A stretch of 64,000 bases of DNA, taken from assembly GCF_014138625.1 (NCBI RefSeq), contig NZ_JACJHY010000010.1, forward strand, positions 62,001 to 126,000, given 5' to 3'. Position numbers and translations under genes: made by a program. The notes beneath the pieces were generated by a model. That model searched no databases. It was not told where the DNA came from and saw only the letters and a program-made list of their open reading frames with translations. The stretch is from Aminobacter ciceronei. Lineage in GTDB: Bacteria; Pseudomonadota; Alphaproteobacteria; Rhizobiales; Rhizobiaceae. Below, piece after piece: positions 34,029 through 42,094 of this stretch; within the stretch, counting starts at the first letter, position 1; every line of letters starts with the position of its first letter.

Positions 34029-34780
34029 ACGTCGGGATCCCCGCCGTCTTCGGCGTCCTGCTTGAAGTGGAAGTCCGGCTGCCATTCTGCGCGCGTCTGG
34101 ACATGCAGCCTCCAGTAGGCAGCGGCGACCAGATCGTGATCGTAAGGCGTTCCGGCCTGCATCGTGCCATGGATGGCGACAGTCGACACATGAATACCCG
34201 CAGGGGTGAGTTCCTTCTCCAGCGAGTGTCCAAGGCTGCGCAGCGCAGCCTTGCCGAGCGAGGTCACGCCCCATTCGATCCACGGGCCAAAGGCAAGCAC
34301 ACCACCGGTGAGCAGGATCGTACCGCGGCCGCGGTCGATCATTCCTGGCGCAACGGCCTGGGCCGCATGCAGCGCACCAGCCACGTTGGTCCTGAAGGCG
34401 TCGACGACGTAGTCGACGCTGGCCGCCTCACCATGCGACTTCCAGCCGTCGGCGGTGCCGTATTTCACCTCGCCCAGCCGCGACGGCGTGACGAACCGCG
34501 CCGGCTCGATGATGGCGGCATTGTAGATCAGCGCCTCGGCATCGCCATGCCGCTCGCGGATCGCCGCATGGACATGGTCCATCTCTTCGGGCTTGCCGGC
34601 GTCGCCGACAAATCCGGCAACGTCGAGGCCCTCGGCCCGCAGCTCCTGCTCGTAGCGTGCAATCGATTCTGCGCGGCGGCCGACAAAGGCAACACGATGT
34701 CCTTCACGCGCGAACTTCTTCACCAAAGCCTGGCCAAGCCCAGGCCCCATGCCGATGACCAGAGTCGACGGCGCGCTCAT
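34025..34780 (-). CDS. SDR-fold protein without the catalytic tyrosine
   Basis: A 251-residue Rossmann protein of the SDR type (VIGMGPGLGQALVKKFAREGHRVAFVGRRAESI). The NNAG motif is YNAA. The TGG strand leads to GPWIEWGVTSLGKAALRSL, where the lysine of YxxxK is kept but the tyrosine is threonine. So it may not act as a typical alcohol dehydrogenase. It ends with a long tail (HVQTRAEWQPDFHFKQDAEDGGDPDV). It lies between the fused LivHM gene and another SDR, overlapping both by 4 bases. Its function cannot be assigned beyond the fold. Confidence 0.78.
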   Translation of the reverse strand: MSAPSTLVIGMGPGLGQALVKKFAREGHRVAFVGRRAESIARYEQELRAEGLDVAGFVGDAGKPEEMDHVHAAIRERHGDAEALIYNAAIIEPARFVTPSRLGEVKYGTADGWKSHGEAASVDYVVDAFRTNVAGALHAAQAVAPGMIDRGRGTILLTGGVLAFGPWIEWGVTSLGKAALRSLGHSLEKELTPAGIHVSTVAIHGTMQAGTPYDHDLVAAAYWRLHVQTRAEWQPDFHFKQDAEDGGDPDV

Positions 34781-36729
34781 GGTGCTGCCGTGATTTTGGT
34801 GGTGGCCTCGGTGTGGTCGGCCGTCTGCTTGGCCTTGCGCTCGGCGCGGTTCGCCAGGAATTCCTCCAGCGTGCCGATGATGCCCTTGCGCAGGAACAGC
34901 ACGCAGAGAACGAATATGATGCCCTGCACCACCACGACCCAGGCACCGAGGGTGGCCAACTCGCGTTGCAGCGTCACCAGCACTGCCGCACCGACCACCG
35001 GTCCAAGCAGCGTGCCGACGCCGCCGATCAGCGTCATCAGCAGCACGTCGGCCGAGGTCATGAAGAAGACGTCGGCCAGCGACGCCAGCTGGAAGATGAT
35101 CGCCTTGAGGCCGCCTGCTACGCCCGACAGCATCGCCGAAAGCGTGAATGCGATCAGCTTGAACCGGTCGGTCGAATAGCCGAGCGAAATGGCGCGCGGC
35201 TCGTTCTCGCGGATCGACTTCAACGTCTGGCCGAACGGCGAGTGGATGATGCGGTAGATGAAGGCGAAGCCGGCCAGGAACACGGCGAGGGTCACGTAGT
35301 ACATGTTCAGCGTGTTGGAGAGATCGATGACGCCGAACAGCATGCCGCGCGGCACCGACTGGATCCCGTCCTCGCCATGGGTCCATGGCGCCTGCACTCC
35401 GTAGAAATAGATGATCTGCGCCAGCGCCAGCGTGATCATGGCGAAGTAGAGCCCCTGCCGGCGGATCGCCAGCCAGCCGAACAACGCGCCGATCGCCGTC
35501 GCCACCATGACGCCCAGAAGGATGCAGAGCTCGGTCGGCAGGCCCCAGGCGGCAGCGGCATGCGCAGTCACATAAGCCGATGCCCCGTAGAAGGCGGCAT
35601 GGCCGAAGGCGAGGAGGCCGACGCAACCGAAGATCAGATTGTAGGCGAGTGCGAACAGTGCCAGCACCAGGATCTTCATGCCCATGACGGGATAGACGAG
35701 GAACGGCAACGCCACGCCGCCGACCGTGAAGATCGCGAGCCACAGGCGACCGTTCTCGAGGAAGCTGCCGGAGCGGCCCGACGAGACGTCGGCGACCGAG
35801 TGGCTCGTCGTCTCCTTGCCGAACAGGCCAGCCGGGCGGAAGATCAGCACCAGCGCCATGATGATGAAGATCACGGTTGCCGAGGCCTGCGGATAGAAGA
35901 CCTTGGTCAGGCCCTCGATCACGCCGAGCATCAGGCCGGAAACGATGGCGCCGAAGATCGAGCCCATGCCGCCGATGACCACGACGGCGAAGATGGTGAT
36001 GATCATGCCCTGCCCCATCTGCGGGCTGACCTGGTAGATCGGGGCTGCCATGACGCCGGCGAAACCGGCAAGACCGACACCGAACGCGTAGGTCAGCATC
36101 AACAAGCGCGGCACGTTGATGCCGAAAGCACGGACGAGATCGGGATTTTCGGTCGCGGCCCGGAGGTAAGAGCCGAGCTTGGTTCGCTCGACCATGTACC
36201 AGGTGCCGAAGCAGACGACGATTGCCGCAGCGATCACCCAGGCGCGGTAGATCGGCAGGAACATGAATCCGAGATTGATGCCGCCTTTCAGAGACTCCGG
36301 CACGCCATACATCTGGCCGGCGGCACCGTAGTAGACGTTGAAGGCACCCTCGATCGCCATGGCGAGGCCGACGGTCAAAAGCAGGCCGTAGGCATGGTCG
36401 AGATCGTAGACGCGGCGGATGAAGATGCGCTCCATCAGCGCGCCGATGACAGCCACCACCAGCGGAACGATGACCAGCGCCCACCAGTAGCCGATCGACG
36501 GCAGACCAAGACCCGGGAACAGTTCAGGCAAGCGCATGAGATACCAGGCGCCGAACGCACCCAGCATGTATTGCGCGCCATGGACGAAGTTGCCGATGCG
36601 CAACATGCCGAAGATGATCGCCACGCCCAGGCTCATCATGGCGTAGAACGAACCGTTGATGAGGCCGACGAGCAGCTGGCCGAAAAGAAGGGTTGGCGGA
36701 ACGCCAATCAGGTCCATCATGGCCATCAC
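34777..36729 (-). CDS. Fused LivH-LivM permease of a Liv/HAAT ABC transporter
   Basis: A 650-residue inner-membrane protein holding both permeases in one chain. Residues about 5-310 match LivH (LLVGLINGSFYAMMSLGVAIIFGMLRIGNFVHGAQYMLGAFGAWY). Residues about 335-610 match LivM (NLIFGCVGLLAFGHAAFYGASAYV and ISLGYSTDRFKLIAFTLSAMLSGVAGGL). A polar linker (TTSHSVADVSSGRSGSFLENGR) joins them. The usual split of these genes is lost, but both conserved EAA-like segments seem present. It overlaps livF by 4 bases. With the neighbouring ATPases and binding protein it makes a full importer, probably for an organic acid. Confidence 0.86.
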   Translation of the reverse strand: MMAMMDLIGVPPTLLFGQLLVGLINGSFYAMMSLGVAIIFGMLRIGNFVHGAQYMLGAFGAWYLMRLPELFPGLGLPSIGYWWALVIVPLVVAVIGALMERIFIRRVYDLDHAYGLLLTVGLAMAIEGAFNVYYGAAGQMYGVPESLKGGINLGFMFLPIYRAWVIAAAIVVCFGTWYMVERTKLGSYLRAATENPDLVRAFGINVPRLLMLTYAFGVGLAGFAGVMAAPIYQVSPQMGQGMIITIFAVVVIGGMGSIFGAIVSGLMLGVIEGLTKVFYPQASATVIFIIMALVLIFRPAGLFGKETTSHSVADVSSGRSGSFLENGRLWLAIFTVGGVALPFLVYPVMGMKILVLALFALAYNLIFGCVGLLAFGHAAFYGASAYVTAHAAAAWGLPTELCILLGVMVATAIGALFGWLAIRRQGLYFAMITLALAQIIYFYGVQAPWTHGEDGIQSVPRGMLFGVIDLSNTLNMYYVTLAVFLAGFAFIYRIIHSPFGQTLKSIRENEPRAISLGYSTDRFKLIAFTLSAMLSGVAGGLKAIIFQLASLADVFFMTSADVLLMTLIGGVGTLLGPVVGAAVLVTLQRELATLGAWVVVVQGIIFVLCVLFLRKGIIGTLEEFLANRAERKAKQTADHTEATTKITAAP

Positions 36730-37439
36730 ACCCCGAGATAAGCTTGGATTTTGGCTTCATTGCCGGCGAGTTCGTCGCGGCTGAAGCGCTCGACCACCTT
36801 GCCGTGGTCGACGACGAAATGCCGGTCGGCGAGCTTGGAAGCGAAGCGGAAGTTCTGCTCGACCAGAAGGATGGTGAAGCCCCTCGCCTTCAGCTTCTCG
36901 AGCACGACGGCGATCTGCTTGACGATGACCGGCGCAAGGCCTTCGGTCGGCTCGTCGAAGATCAAAAGCTTGGCGCCCGTGCGCAGGATGCGGCCGATGG
37001 CCAGCATCTGCTGCTCCCCGCCTGACAGCTTGGTGCCGGGGCTCTGCCAGCGCGCCTTGAGGTTCGGGAACAGCTCGAGGATCTCGTCCACGGTCATGCC
37101 GCCCTTGGCGATGACCGGCGGCAGCTCCAGATTCTCGGCCACCGACAGGCTCGAGAAGATGCCGCGCTCCTCCGGGCAGTAGGCGATGCCGCGCCGGGCG
37201 ATGATCTCGGGCGCCCGCTTCGCAACGTTCTCACCGCGATAGGTGATAACACCGGTCTTCTTGCGCACGAGGCCCATGATACAGCGCAGCGCTGTCGTCT
37301 TGCCGGCGCCGTTGCGGCCCAGCAGCGTGACGAGTTCACCCTCGCGGATGTCGAAATTCATGCCGTGGAGCGCCTTGCTCTCGCCGTACCAGGCATGCAG
37401 GTCGGCGATGTCGAGCACCACCTGGGAAGTCTCAGTCAT
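36726..37439 (-). CDS. LivF-type ATP-binding protein
   Basis: ABC ATPase of 237 residues with Walker A GRNGAGKTTAL, Q-loop, signature LSGGEQQMLAIGRIL and Walker B LLIFDEPTEGLAP. It lacks the LivG insertion and has LivF length. I chose the ATG at 37439 (MTETSQVVLD), 8 bases inside the livG end; a start upstream would add ten residues. It powers the importer with LivG and the fused permease. The substrate is inferred from the operon, not from the ATPase. Confidence 0.88.
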   Translation of the reverse strand: MTETSQVVLDIADLHAWYGESKALHGMNFDIREGELVTLLGRNGAGKTTALRCIMGLVRKKTGVITYRGENVAKRAPEIIARRGIAYCPEERGIFSSLSVAENLELPPVIAKGGMTVDEILELFPNLKARWQSPGTKLSGGEQQMLAIGRILRTGAKLLIFDEPTEGLAPVIVKQIAVVLEKLKARGFTILLVEQNFRFASKLADRHFVVDHGKVVERFSRDELAGNEAKIQAYLGV

Positions 37440-38211
37440 CTGCGCCACCGATATAGGCTTCGACAACGCGCGGATCGCGCGACACGGTTTCGTAGTTGCC
37501 TTCGGCCAGCACCCGTCCCTGCGCCAGCACGGTGATGGTGTCGGAAAGGGCTGAAACCACCGACAGATTGTGCTCGACCATCAGGACAGTGCGGTCGCTT
37601 GCTACCTTGCGGATCAGTTCGGCGATGCGGTCTACGTCCTCGTGGCCCATGCCCGAGGTCGGCTCGTCGAGCAGCAGCATCTCGGGATCCAGCGCCAGCG
37701 TCGTGGCAATCTCCAGCGCGCGCTTGCGACCGTAAGGCAGATTGACCGCGACATGGTTGCGATAGGAAAGCATGCCGACAGCGTCGAGCAGTTCATCGAT
37801 GCGATCGTTGAGCACGCCGAGCGTGCGTTCGCTTTGCCAGAAGCGATAGGAGGTCCCCGTCGGCCGCTGCAGTGCCATGCGCACGTTTTCACGCACGCTC
37901 ATGCGCGGAAACACCGCCGAAATCTGGAACGATCGAACAATGCCCTTGCGCGCCACCTCTTCCGGCTTCAGCGCGGTGATGTCCTCGCCGTTGTATCGGA
38001 TCGTACCTTCGCTGGGCTGCAGGAACTTGGTGATCAGGTTGAAGGTCGTCGTCTTGCCGGCGCCGTTGGGGCCGATCAGGGCGTGGATGGTATTGCGCCG
38101 GACCTTGAGGTCGACGTCTTTTACGGCGGCGAAGCCATAGAAATACCGGCTCAGCCCGGACGCCTCGATGATGTAGTCGTCCGCAGTGCCTTGCTGCACC
38201 TTGTCCTCCAC
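37432..38211 (-). CDS. LivG-type ATP-binding protein
   Basis: ABC ATPase of 259 residues: Walker A GPNGAGKTTTFN, the LivG-typical KGIVRSFQISAVFPRMSVRENV, an altered signature LPYGRKRALEIA (LSGG replaced by LPYG) and Walker B MLLLDEPTSGM. LivG proteins often carry LSYG-like variants. It starts with a GTG at 38211 (MEDKVQQGTA) and overlaps livF. It forms the ATPase pair of the importer. Confidence 0.88.
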   Translation of the reverse strand: MEDKVQQGTADDYIIEASGLSRYFYGFAAVKDVDLKVRRNTIHALIGPNGAGKTTTFNLITKFLQPSEGTIRYNGEDITALKPEEVARKGIVRSFQISAVFPRMSVRENVRMALQRPTGTSYRFWQSERTLGVLNDRIDELLDAVGMLSYRNHVAVNLPYGRKRALEIATTLALDPEMLLLDEPTSGMGHEDVDRIAELIRKVASDRTVLMVEHNLSVVSALSDTITVLAQGRVLAEGNYETVSRDPRVVEAYIGGADD

Positions 38212-38244
38212 GTACTCTAGGAAATATGCGGCACAGGGCGCCCG

Positions 38245-38529
38245 TCATACGTCGACGAGAATGCCCTTGCCGCGTGATGCCAGCTGCCTGAGTGCCACCA
38301 CCTTCTGGTAGTCGTCAGAATGGTAGAATTGGCGCGCCGCGTCAGCGCTCGGGAACTCGACCACCGAGATCGTCGCCGGCTGCCAGCCGCCTTCGAGGCT
38401 TTCGATTCGATCGCCCGACAAGACGAAACGCCCGCCGCCGGCGGCCATGATCGGCCCGGCGACCTCGCGATAGTGCTGCCAGGCGGCCTCGTCGGTAATT
38501 TCGATCTCGAAGATCAGATAGCCGGGCAA
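38245..38529 (-). CDS. DUF1330 small protein
   Basis: A 94-residue ferredoxin-like alpha+beta barrel protein of the DUF1330 family: PGYLIFEIEITDEAAWQHYREVAGPIMAAGGGRFVLSGD, EGGWQPATISVVEFPSADAARQFYHSDDYQ and a final GKGILVDV. The family is small, dimeric and mostly uncharacterised. It sits between livG and the binding-protein gene. The co-transcribed setting suggests a role on the imported compound, but nothing specific can be said. Confidence 0.85.
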   Translation of the reverse strand: MPGYLIFEIEITDEAAWQHYREVAGPIMAAGGGRFVLSGDRIESLEGGWQPATISVVEFPSADAARQFYHSDDYQKVVALRQLASRGKGILVDV

Positions 38530-38552
38530 GTCGTCACTCCCATCGGGTGGAC

Positions 38553-38582
38553 GCGCCGGACGGCGAGCGTGCCGTCCGGCGC
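38553..38582 (-). terminator. Strong hairpin after the binding-protein gene
   Basis: GCGCCGGACGGC pairs with GCCGTCCGGCGC (12 bp, loop GAGCGT), 8 bases after the binding-protein stop (38590) on the minus strand. No U-tract follows. Such hairpins often stabilise the upstream message, or reduce read-through, so that binding protein exceeds permease. Confidence 0.6.
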
Positions 38583-38589
38583 TGTCGGA

Positions 38590-39786
38590 TCAGCCTTTGG
38601 CCAGCTTGCAGGCGCTCTTGTCGATCGAGCGGAAGGCGATGTCGGCAGGAACGGTGGTCACGACCTTGAACACGTCCTGCGCATCGGATGCCTCGCCGGG
38701 CGCACGCACCTCAAGCAGCTGCATGTCATGCACGAGGCGGCCGTTGGGCAGCAGCGTCGCATTCTTTGCGAACAGGTCGTTGATCTTGCCTTCGCGCAGC
38801 TTGGCGAGCACCGCGGTCGGCTCGTCGGTACCGGCGGCCTTGACGGCGTTCAGATAATTGGTCGCTGCGGAATAGGCACCGGCCGCAACCCAGCCCGGAG
38901 CATTGCCGGTCTTCTTCTGCATCTCTTCCTTGAAGTGCTTGGAAGCGTCGTCGGTGTTCCAATACCAGGCGGCGGCAAACTGGATGCCCTTCAGCGCTTC
39001 AAGGCCGATGGCGCGCGCATCCGACTGGTGCAGCACGGTCAGCGCCACGCGCATGCCCTGGTCGATCAGGCCGAACTCCTGGACCTGCTTGAGCGCATTG
39101 ACCAGTTCAGGACCATTGACCGTCAGCGCCAGAACCTTGGCGCCCGAGGCCTGGGCCTGCAGGATGTAGGACGAGAAGTCGGTGGTGCCGAGCGGCGCCC
39201 GCACCGAACCCAGTATCTTGCCGCCTTCTTCCTCGACGGCGGTCTTCACGCCGGCTTCCAGCACCTTGCCGGCTTCATAGTCGGGCGACAGGATGAACCA
39301 GGTCTCGCCACCGGCCTTGAGCTGGGCGCTGACCGACGAACGCACCTGCGAATAGGCGTCGTATGCCCAGGCCATGCCGTAGCCGTTGCAGTCGGCCTCG
39401 GTCATCTTGTCGGTCATCGGCGAGACGAAGAAGCCGAGCTTCTTCTGTTCGCCCAAAAGGTTGTTGACCGAAAGCGCGATTGCCGAATTGGCGACATCGA
39501 ACAGCGCGTCGACATTGTCGCGCTCCAGCCATTCGCGGGCGATGGACAGTGCGATCTCGGGCTTGTTCTGATGATCGGCCGAGACCAGTTCGATCGGCTT
39601 GCCCAGCACCTGACCGCCAAAGTCGGAGATTGCCAGCTTGACTGCCTCGGTCACCTCGGTGCCGCCGAGCGCGGAGAAGGAAGAGCTCTGGTCGTTGAGC
39701 ACGCCGAGCTTGACGCTGGTGTCCTGTGCTGCGGCAGTCAGCGCGGTCGACAGCAGCAAAGCTGCCGCGAGAATGGATTTCTTCAT
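38590..39786 (-). CDS. ABC transporter substrate-binding protein, Liv/HAAT type
   Basis: Periplasmic binding protein of 398 residues with a Sec signal peptide (MKKSILAAALLLSTALTAAA, cleavage after about residue 20). The mature part begins VKLGVLNDQSSSFSALGG, a form common in HAAT proteins for aromatic or organic acids. It is only distantly related to the two other binding proteins of the window. The ATG at 39786 is preceded by GGGAGGA. It heads the transporter operon, 133 bp from a dyad, and is the dedicated receptor for the LivG/LivF/LivHM system. The ligand is inferred to be a steroid-derived acid. Confidence 0.88.
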   Translation of the reverse strand: MKKSILAAALLLSTALTAAAQDTSVKLGVLNDQSSSFSALGGTEVTEAVKLAISDFGGQVLGKPIELVSADHQNKPEIALSIAREWLERDNVDALFDVANSAIALSVNNLLGEQKKLGFFVSPMTDKMTEADCNGYGMAWAYDAYSQVRSSVSAQLKAGGETWFILSPDYEAGKVLEAGVKTAVEEEGGKILGSVRAPLGTTDFSSYILQAQASGAKVLALTVNGPELVNALKQVQEFGLIDQGMRVALTVLHQSDARAIGLEALKGIQFAAAWYWNTDDASKHFKEEMQKKTGNAPGWVAAGAYSAATNYLNAVKAAGTDEPTAVLAKLREGKINDLFAKNATLLPNGRLVHDMQLLEVRAPGEASDAQDVFKVVTTVPADIAFRSIDKSACKLAKG

Positions 39787-39919
39787 GTCATTCCTCCCCA
39801 GGAACGTAGGCTTTGGTGCCGGTCTGGATGCGCGCCGGCATTGATGTGCGCGCAAGGCCGCCACGCGGCATGGCGTGACGACTCCTCAAGGAGAAATCAC
39901 AGGATGCAGGCGAGCCGAA

Positions 39920-39939
39920 CATCGTCCATGCGGACTACC
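39920..39939 (-). promoter_or_regulatory. Island dyad for the first Liv operon
   Basis: CATCGTCC-ATGC-GGACTACC; toward the operon it reads GGTAGTCC-GCAT-GGACGATG. It lies 133 bp before the ATG at 39786. Confidence 0.75.
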
Positions 39940-39976
39940 GCATATGTCGGCCTGGGCCTGAACAACGCTTGCCTGG

Positions 39977-39996
39977 GCTAGTTCGTTTGCAGGATG
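39977..39996 (+). promoter_or_regulatory. Degenerate island dyad before the GMC oxidoreductase
   Basis: GCTAGTTC-GTTT-GCAGGATG has the consensus orientation but differs at 2 of 8 positions in each half. It lies 32 bp before the ATG at 40029. Confidence 0.4.
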
Positions 39997-40028
39997 CGAG
40001 CCGACACGCACGCGCAAGACATCGCGGC

Positions 40029-41633
40029 ATGAGAGAATTCGACACGATCATCGTTGGCGCCGGCTCGGCCGGCTGTGTGGTGGCCAACAGGCTAAGCGAA
40101 GACCCGGGACATAGGGTGCTTGTCCTCGAGGCCGGACCATCGGACCTTCATCCCTTGGTCCGGATGCCCCGGGGATGGGTCAAGCTGACGAAGCATCCGA
40201 AACGCTCATGGAACTTTCCTGTCGAGCATGAAGAAGGTCGGCCGGAAGCCGAGACATGGGCGCGCGGCCGCGGGCTTGGCGGATCGAGCTCGATCAACGG
40301 AATGCTCTATTGCCGGGGCGCCCCCGAGGACTACGACGGCTGGGCCGACTTCGGCGTCACGGGCTGGAGCTGGACCGAGATGGCGCCAGTCTTCCGCAAG
40401 ATCGAGAACCATCAGCTTGGTGGCGATGTCATCAGGGGCGGCAATGGTCCCTTGCAGGTCAGTGTTCGTCCTCTCGCCGACCCTCTCGGCCAGGCGATCC
40501 TCGATGCAGGTGCTTCGCTCAGCCTCGACCATCTCGACGACCTCAACGGCGCCAGACGCGATGGCGTCGGTACCTACACGCATACGGTCGACCACATGGG
40601 GCGGCGCATGAGCGCGGCCCGCGCCTTCCTCCGACCGGCGATGCGGCGCAAGAACCTCGTCGTCCAAACCGGCGCGCAGGTTCTGCGTATCCTGTTCGAC
40701 GGTCGTCGGGCAGTCGGCGTCGAATATCTCGTGGGCGGTCGCCAACGCACCGCCCGGTCGGCAAGCGAGGTCATCGTTGCCTGCGGCGCGATCCAGTCAC
40801 CGCAACTGCTGCAGGTGTCAGGCGTCGGCCGCCATGATGTGCTTTCGGCGGCTGGCGTCCAGACTGTGACCGAATTGCCCGGCGTCGGCCGCAACTTTGC
40901 CGAACACCTCGTTGTGGCGCTGCCCTATCGCCTTGCCGGAATGCATGGCCACAACCGCAGCTTCAGTGGCCTGCGCCTCGTCGGCGAGGTGCTACGCTAT
41001 TATCTCGCCGGCACGGGGCTGATGAGCTTCGGTGCGTCCGAAATCGGCGCGTTCGTCCGCTCCTCGTCAGACGTCACCTATCCGGATCTGCAGCTATCGC
41101 TGTCACCCTACACCTTCGCCCGTGGGCTGCTGCAAGGCCGCCTGAAGCTAGAGGCCGAGCCCGGCATCACCATCATCGGCTATGCCCTGCGGCCGGAAAG
41201 CCGCGGCGAGATTACCATCCGCTCGGCCGACATGCGCGACATGCCGCCGATCCGGCCGAACTGGCTGGCGACGGAAAACGACCGGCGCACCGCCATTTCG
41301 ATGATGCGCATCATGCGCGACTTCGTCGCCCAGCCTGCATTGCAGCCCTTCGTGAAGCAGGAGCTTTGGCCTGGCCCAGCAGTGCAATCGGACGACGACA
41401 TGCTCGCTGCCTTCCGCGCGACCTTCGTGTCGGGGCTGCATGCGGTCGGCACTTGCCGGATGGGCAATGACGCCGACGCCGTCGTCGACGAGCGATTGCG
41501 CGTCCATGGCGTCGATGGCCTCCGTGTGATCGATGCCTCGGTCATCCCGGCACCGATATCGGGTAACACCAACGGCCCTGTGATGGCGCTGGCCTGGCGC
41601 GCTGCTGACCTGGTACTTGAGGAAAGGCGCTGA
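40029..41633 (+). CDS. GMC-family FAD oxidoreductase
   Basis: FAD-dependent alcohol oxidase/dehydrogenase of 534 residues. The dinucleotide motif IVGAGSAGCVVANRLSEDPGHRVLVLEAG is at the N-terminus, followed by RGLGGSSSINGMLYCRGAPEDYDGW. The C-terminal active-site histidine and asparagine lie in LHAVGTCRMGNDADAV and SGNTNGPVM. It resembles choline dehydrogenase-like GMC enzymes rather than cholesterol oxidase of the ChoA type. It could oxidise a primary or secondary alcohol on the side chain or ring. The ATG at 40029 has no strong ribosome site. It is probably in the regulon through a degenerate dyad. Confidence 0.88.
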   Translation: MREFDTIIVGAGSAGCVVANRLSEDPGHRVLVLEAGPSDLHPLVRMPRGWVKLTKHPKRSWNFPVEHEEGRPEAETWARGRGLGGSSSINGMLYCRGAPEDYDGWADFGVTGWSWTEMAPVFRKIENHQLGGDVIRGGNGPLQVSVRPLADPLGQAILDAGASLSLDHLDDLNGARRDGVGTYTHTVDHMGRRMSAARAFLRPAMRRKNLVVQTGAQVLRILFDGRRAVGVEYLVGGRQRTARSASEVIVACGAIQSPQLLQVSGVGRHDVLSAAGVQTVTELPGVGRNFAEHLVVALPYRLAGMHGHNRSFSGLRLVGEVLRYYLAGTGLMSFGASEIGAFVRSSSDVTYPDLQLSLSPYTFARGLLQGRLKLEAEPGITIIGYALRPESRGEITIRSADMRDMPPIRPNWLATENDRRTAISMMRIMRDFVAQPALQPFVKQELWPGPAVQSDDDMLAAFRATFVSGLHAVGTCRMGNDADAVVDERLRVHGVDGLRVIDASVIPAPISGNTNGPVMALAWRAADLVLEERR

Positions 41634-41637
41634 ACGC

Positions 41638-42093
41638 TCAGAAATCGAAGAATTCGCTTCGTGCGCTGCTGAACGCCTTTTCCAATCGATGGACCATGCG
41701 CCAGCCCTTTTCGGTCCTGCGATAACGCACGTCATATTGGCCGCAAGCTGTGCGGCTCATCGTGTGGTTCGGTGTTAACCGGCCGATGGCGACGAACTGG
41801 AAATGCAGGTGACCGGTCGCCTCGTCCCCGTCGATGTCGAGCAACGGCAGACCGGGCACATGAACGCCGGAGAATTTCGCCGTGAAATCGAAGCAGAAAG
41901 CCGACAGTTGCTCCCTGCCCTCAACCTTGAGCGCCGAGCGGTCGCCGACGGCCGCGATTTCGAACACGCCGTCCGCAGTGAACACATCGGCCCATGCCTT
42001 GCCATTGCAGCAGTCCCAGGCGCGCGCATAGCGCGCCTCGAGCGCGATGATGTCGAGCATTGCCTCGGCGCGCGCCAGCCTTGCCTCCAGCAT
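41638..42093 (-). CDS. SnoaL-like / NTF2-fold protein
   Basis: A 151-residue single-domain NTF2-fold protein: IALEARYARAWDCCNGKAWADVFTADGVFEIAA, then SGVHVPGLPLLDIDGDEATGHLHFQFVAIG and GQYDVRYRRTEKGWRMVHRLEKAF. Catalytic residues cannot be named confidently; a pair of histidines lies in the central sheet. The ATG at 42093 follows the esterase stop by one base (TGAGATG), with AGGA before it; an ATG at 42117 would add 8 residues. It is expressed with the esterase. Another dehydratase/isomerase-like member. Confidence 0.74.
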   Translation of the reverse strand: MLEARLARAEAMLDIIALEARYARAWDCCNGKAWADVFTADGVFEIAAVGDRSALKVEGREQLSAFCFDFTAKFSGVHVPGLPLLDIDGDEATGHLHFQFVAIGRLTPNHTMSRTACGQYDVRYRRTEKGWRMVHRLEKAFSSARSEFFDF

Positions 42094-42094
42094 C

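Noticed and set aside
34813-36741. Long open frame (about 640 codons) on the plus strand across livHM
   Set aside because: It is antisense to a clear permease gene and has low-complexity, Arg/His/Asp-rich content typical of high-GC shadow frames. No ribosome site or family match is seen.
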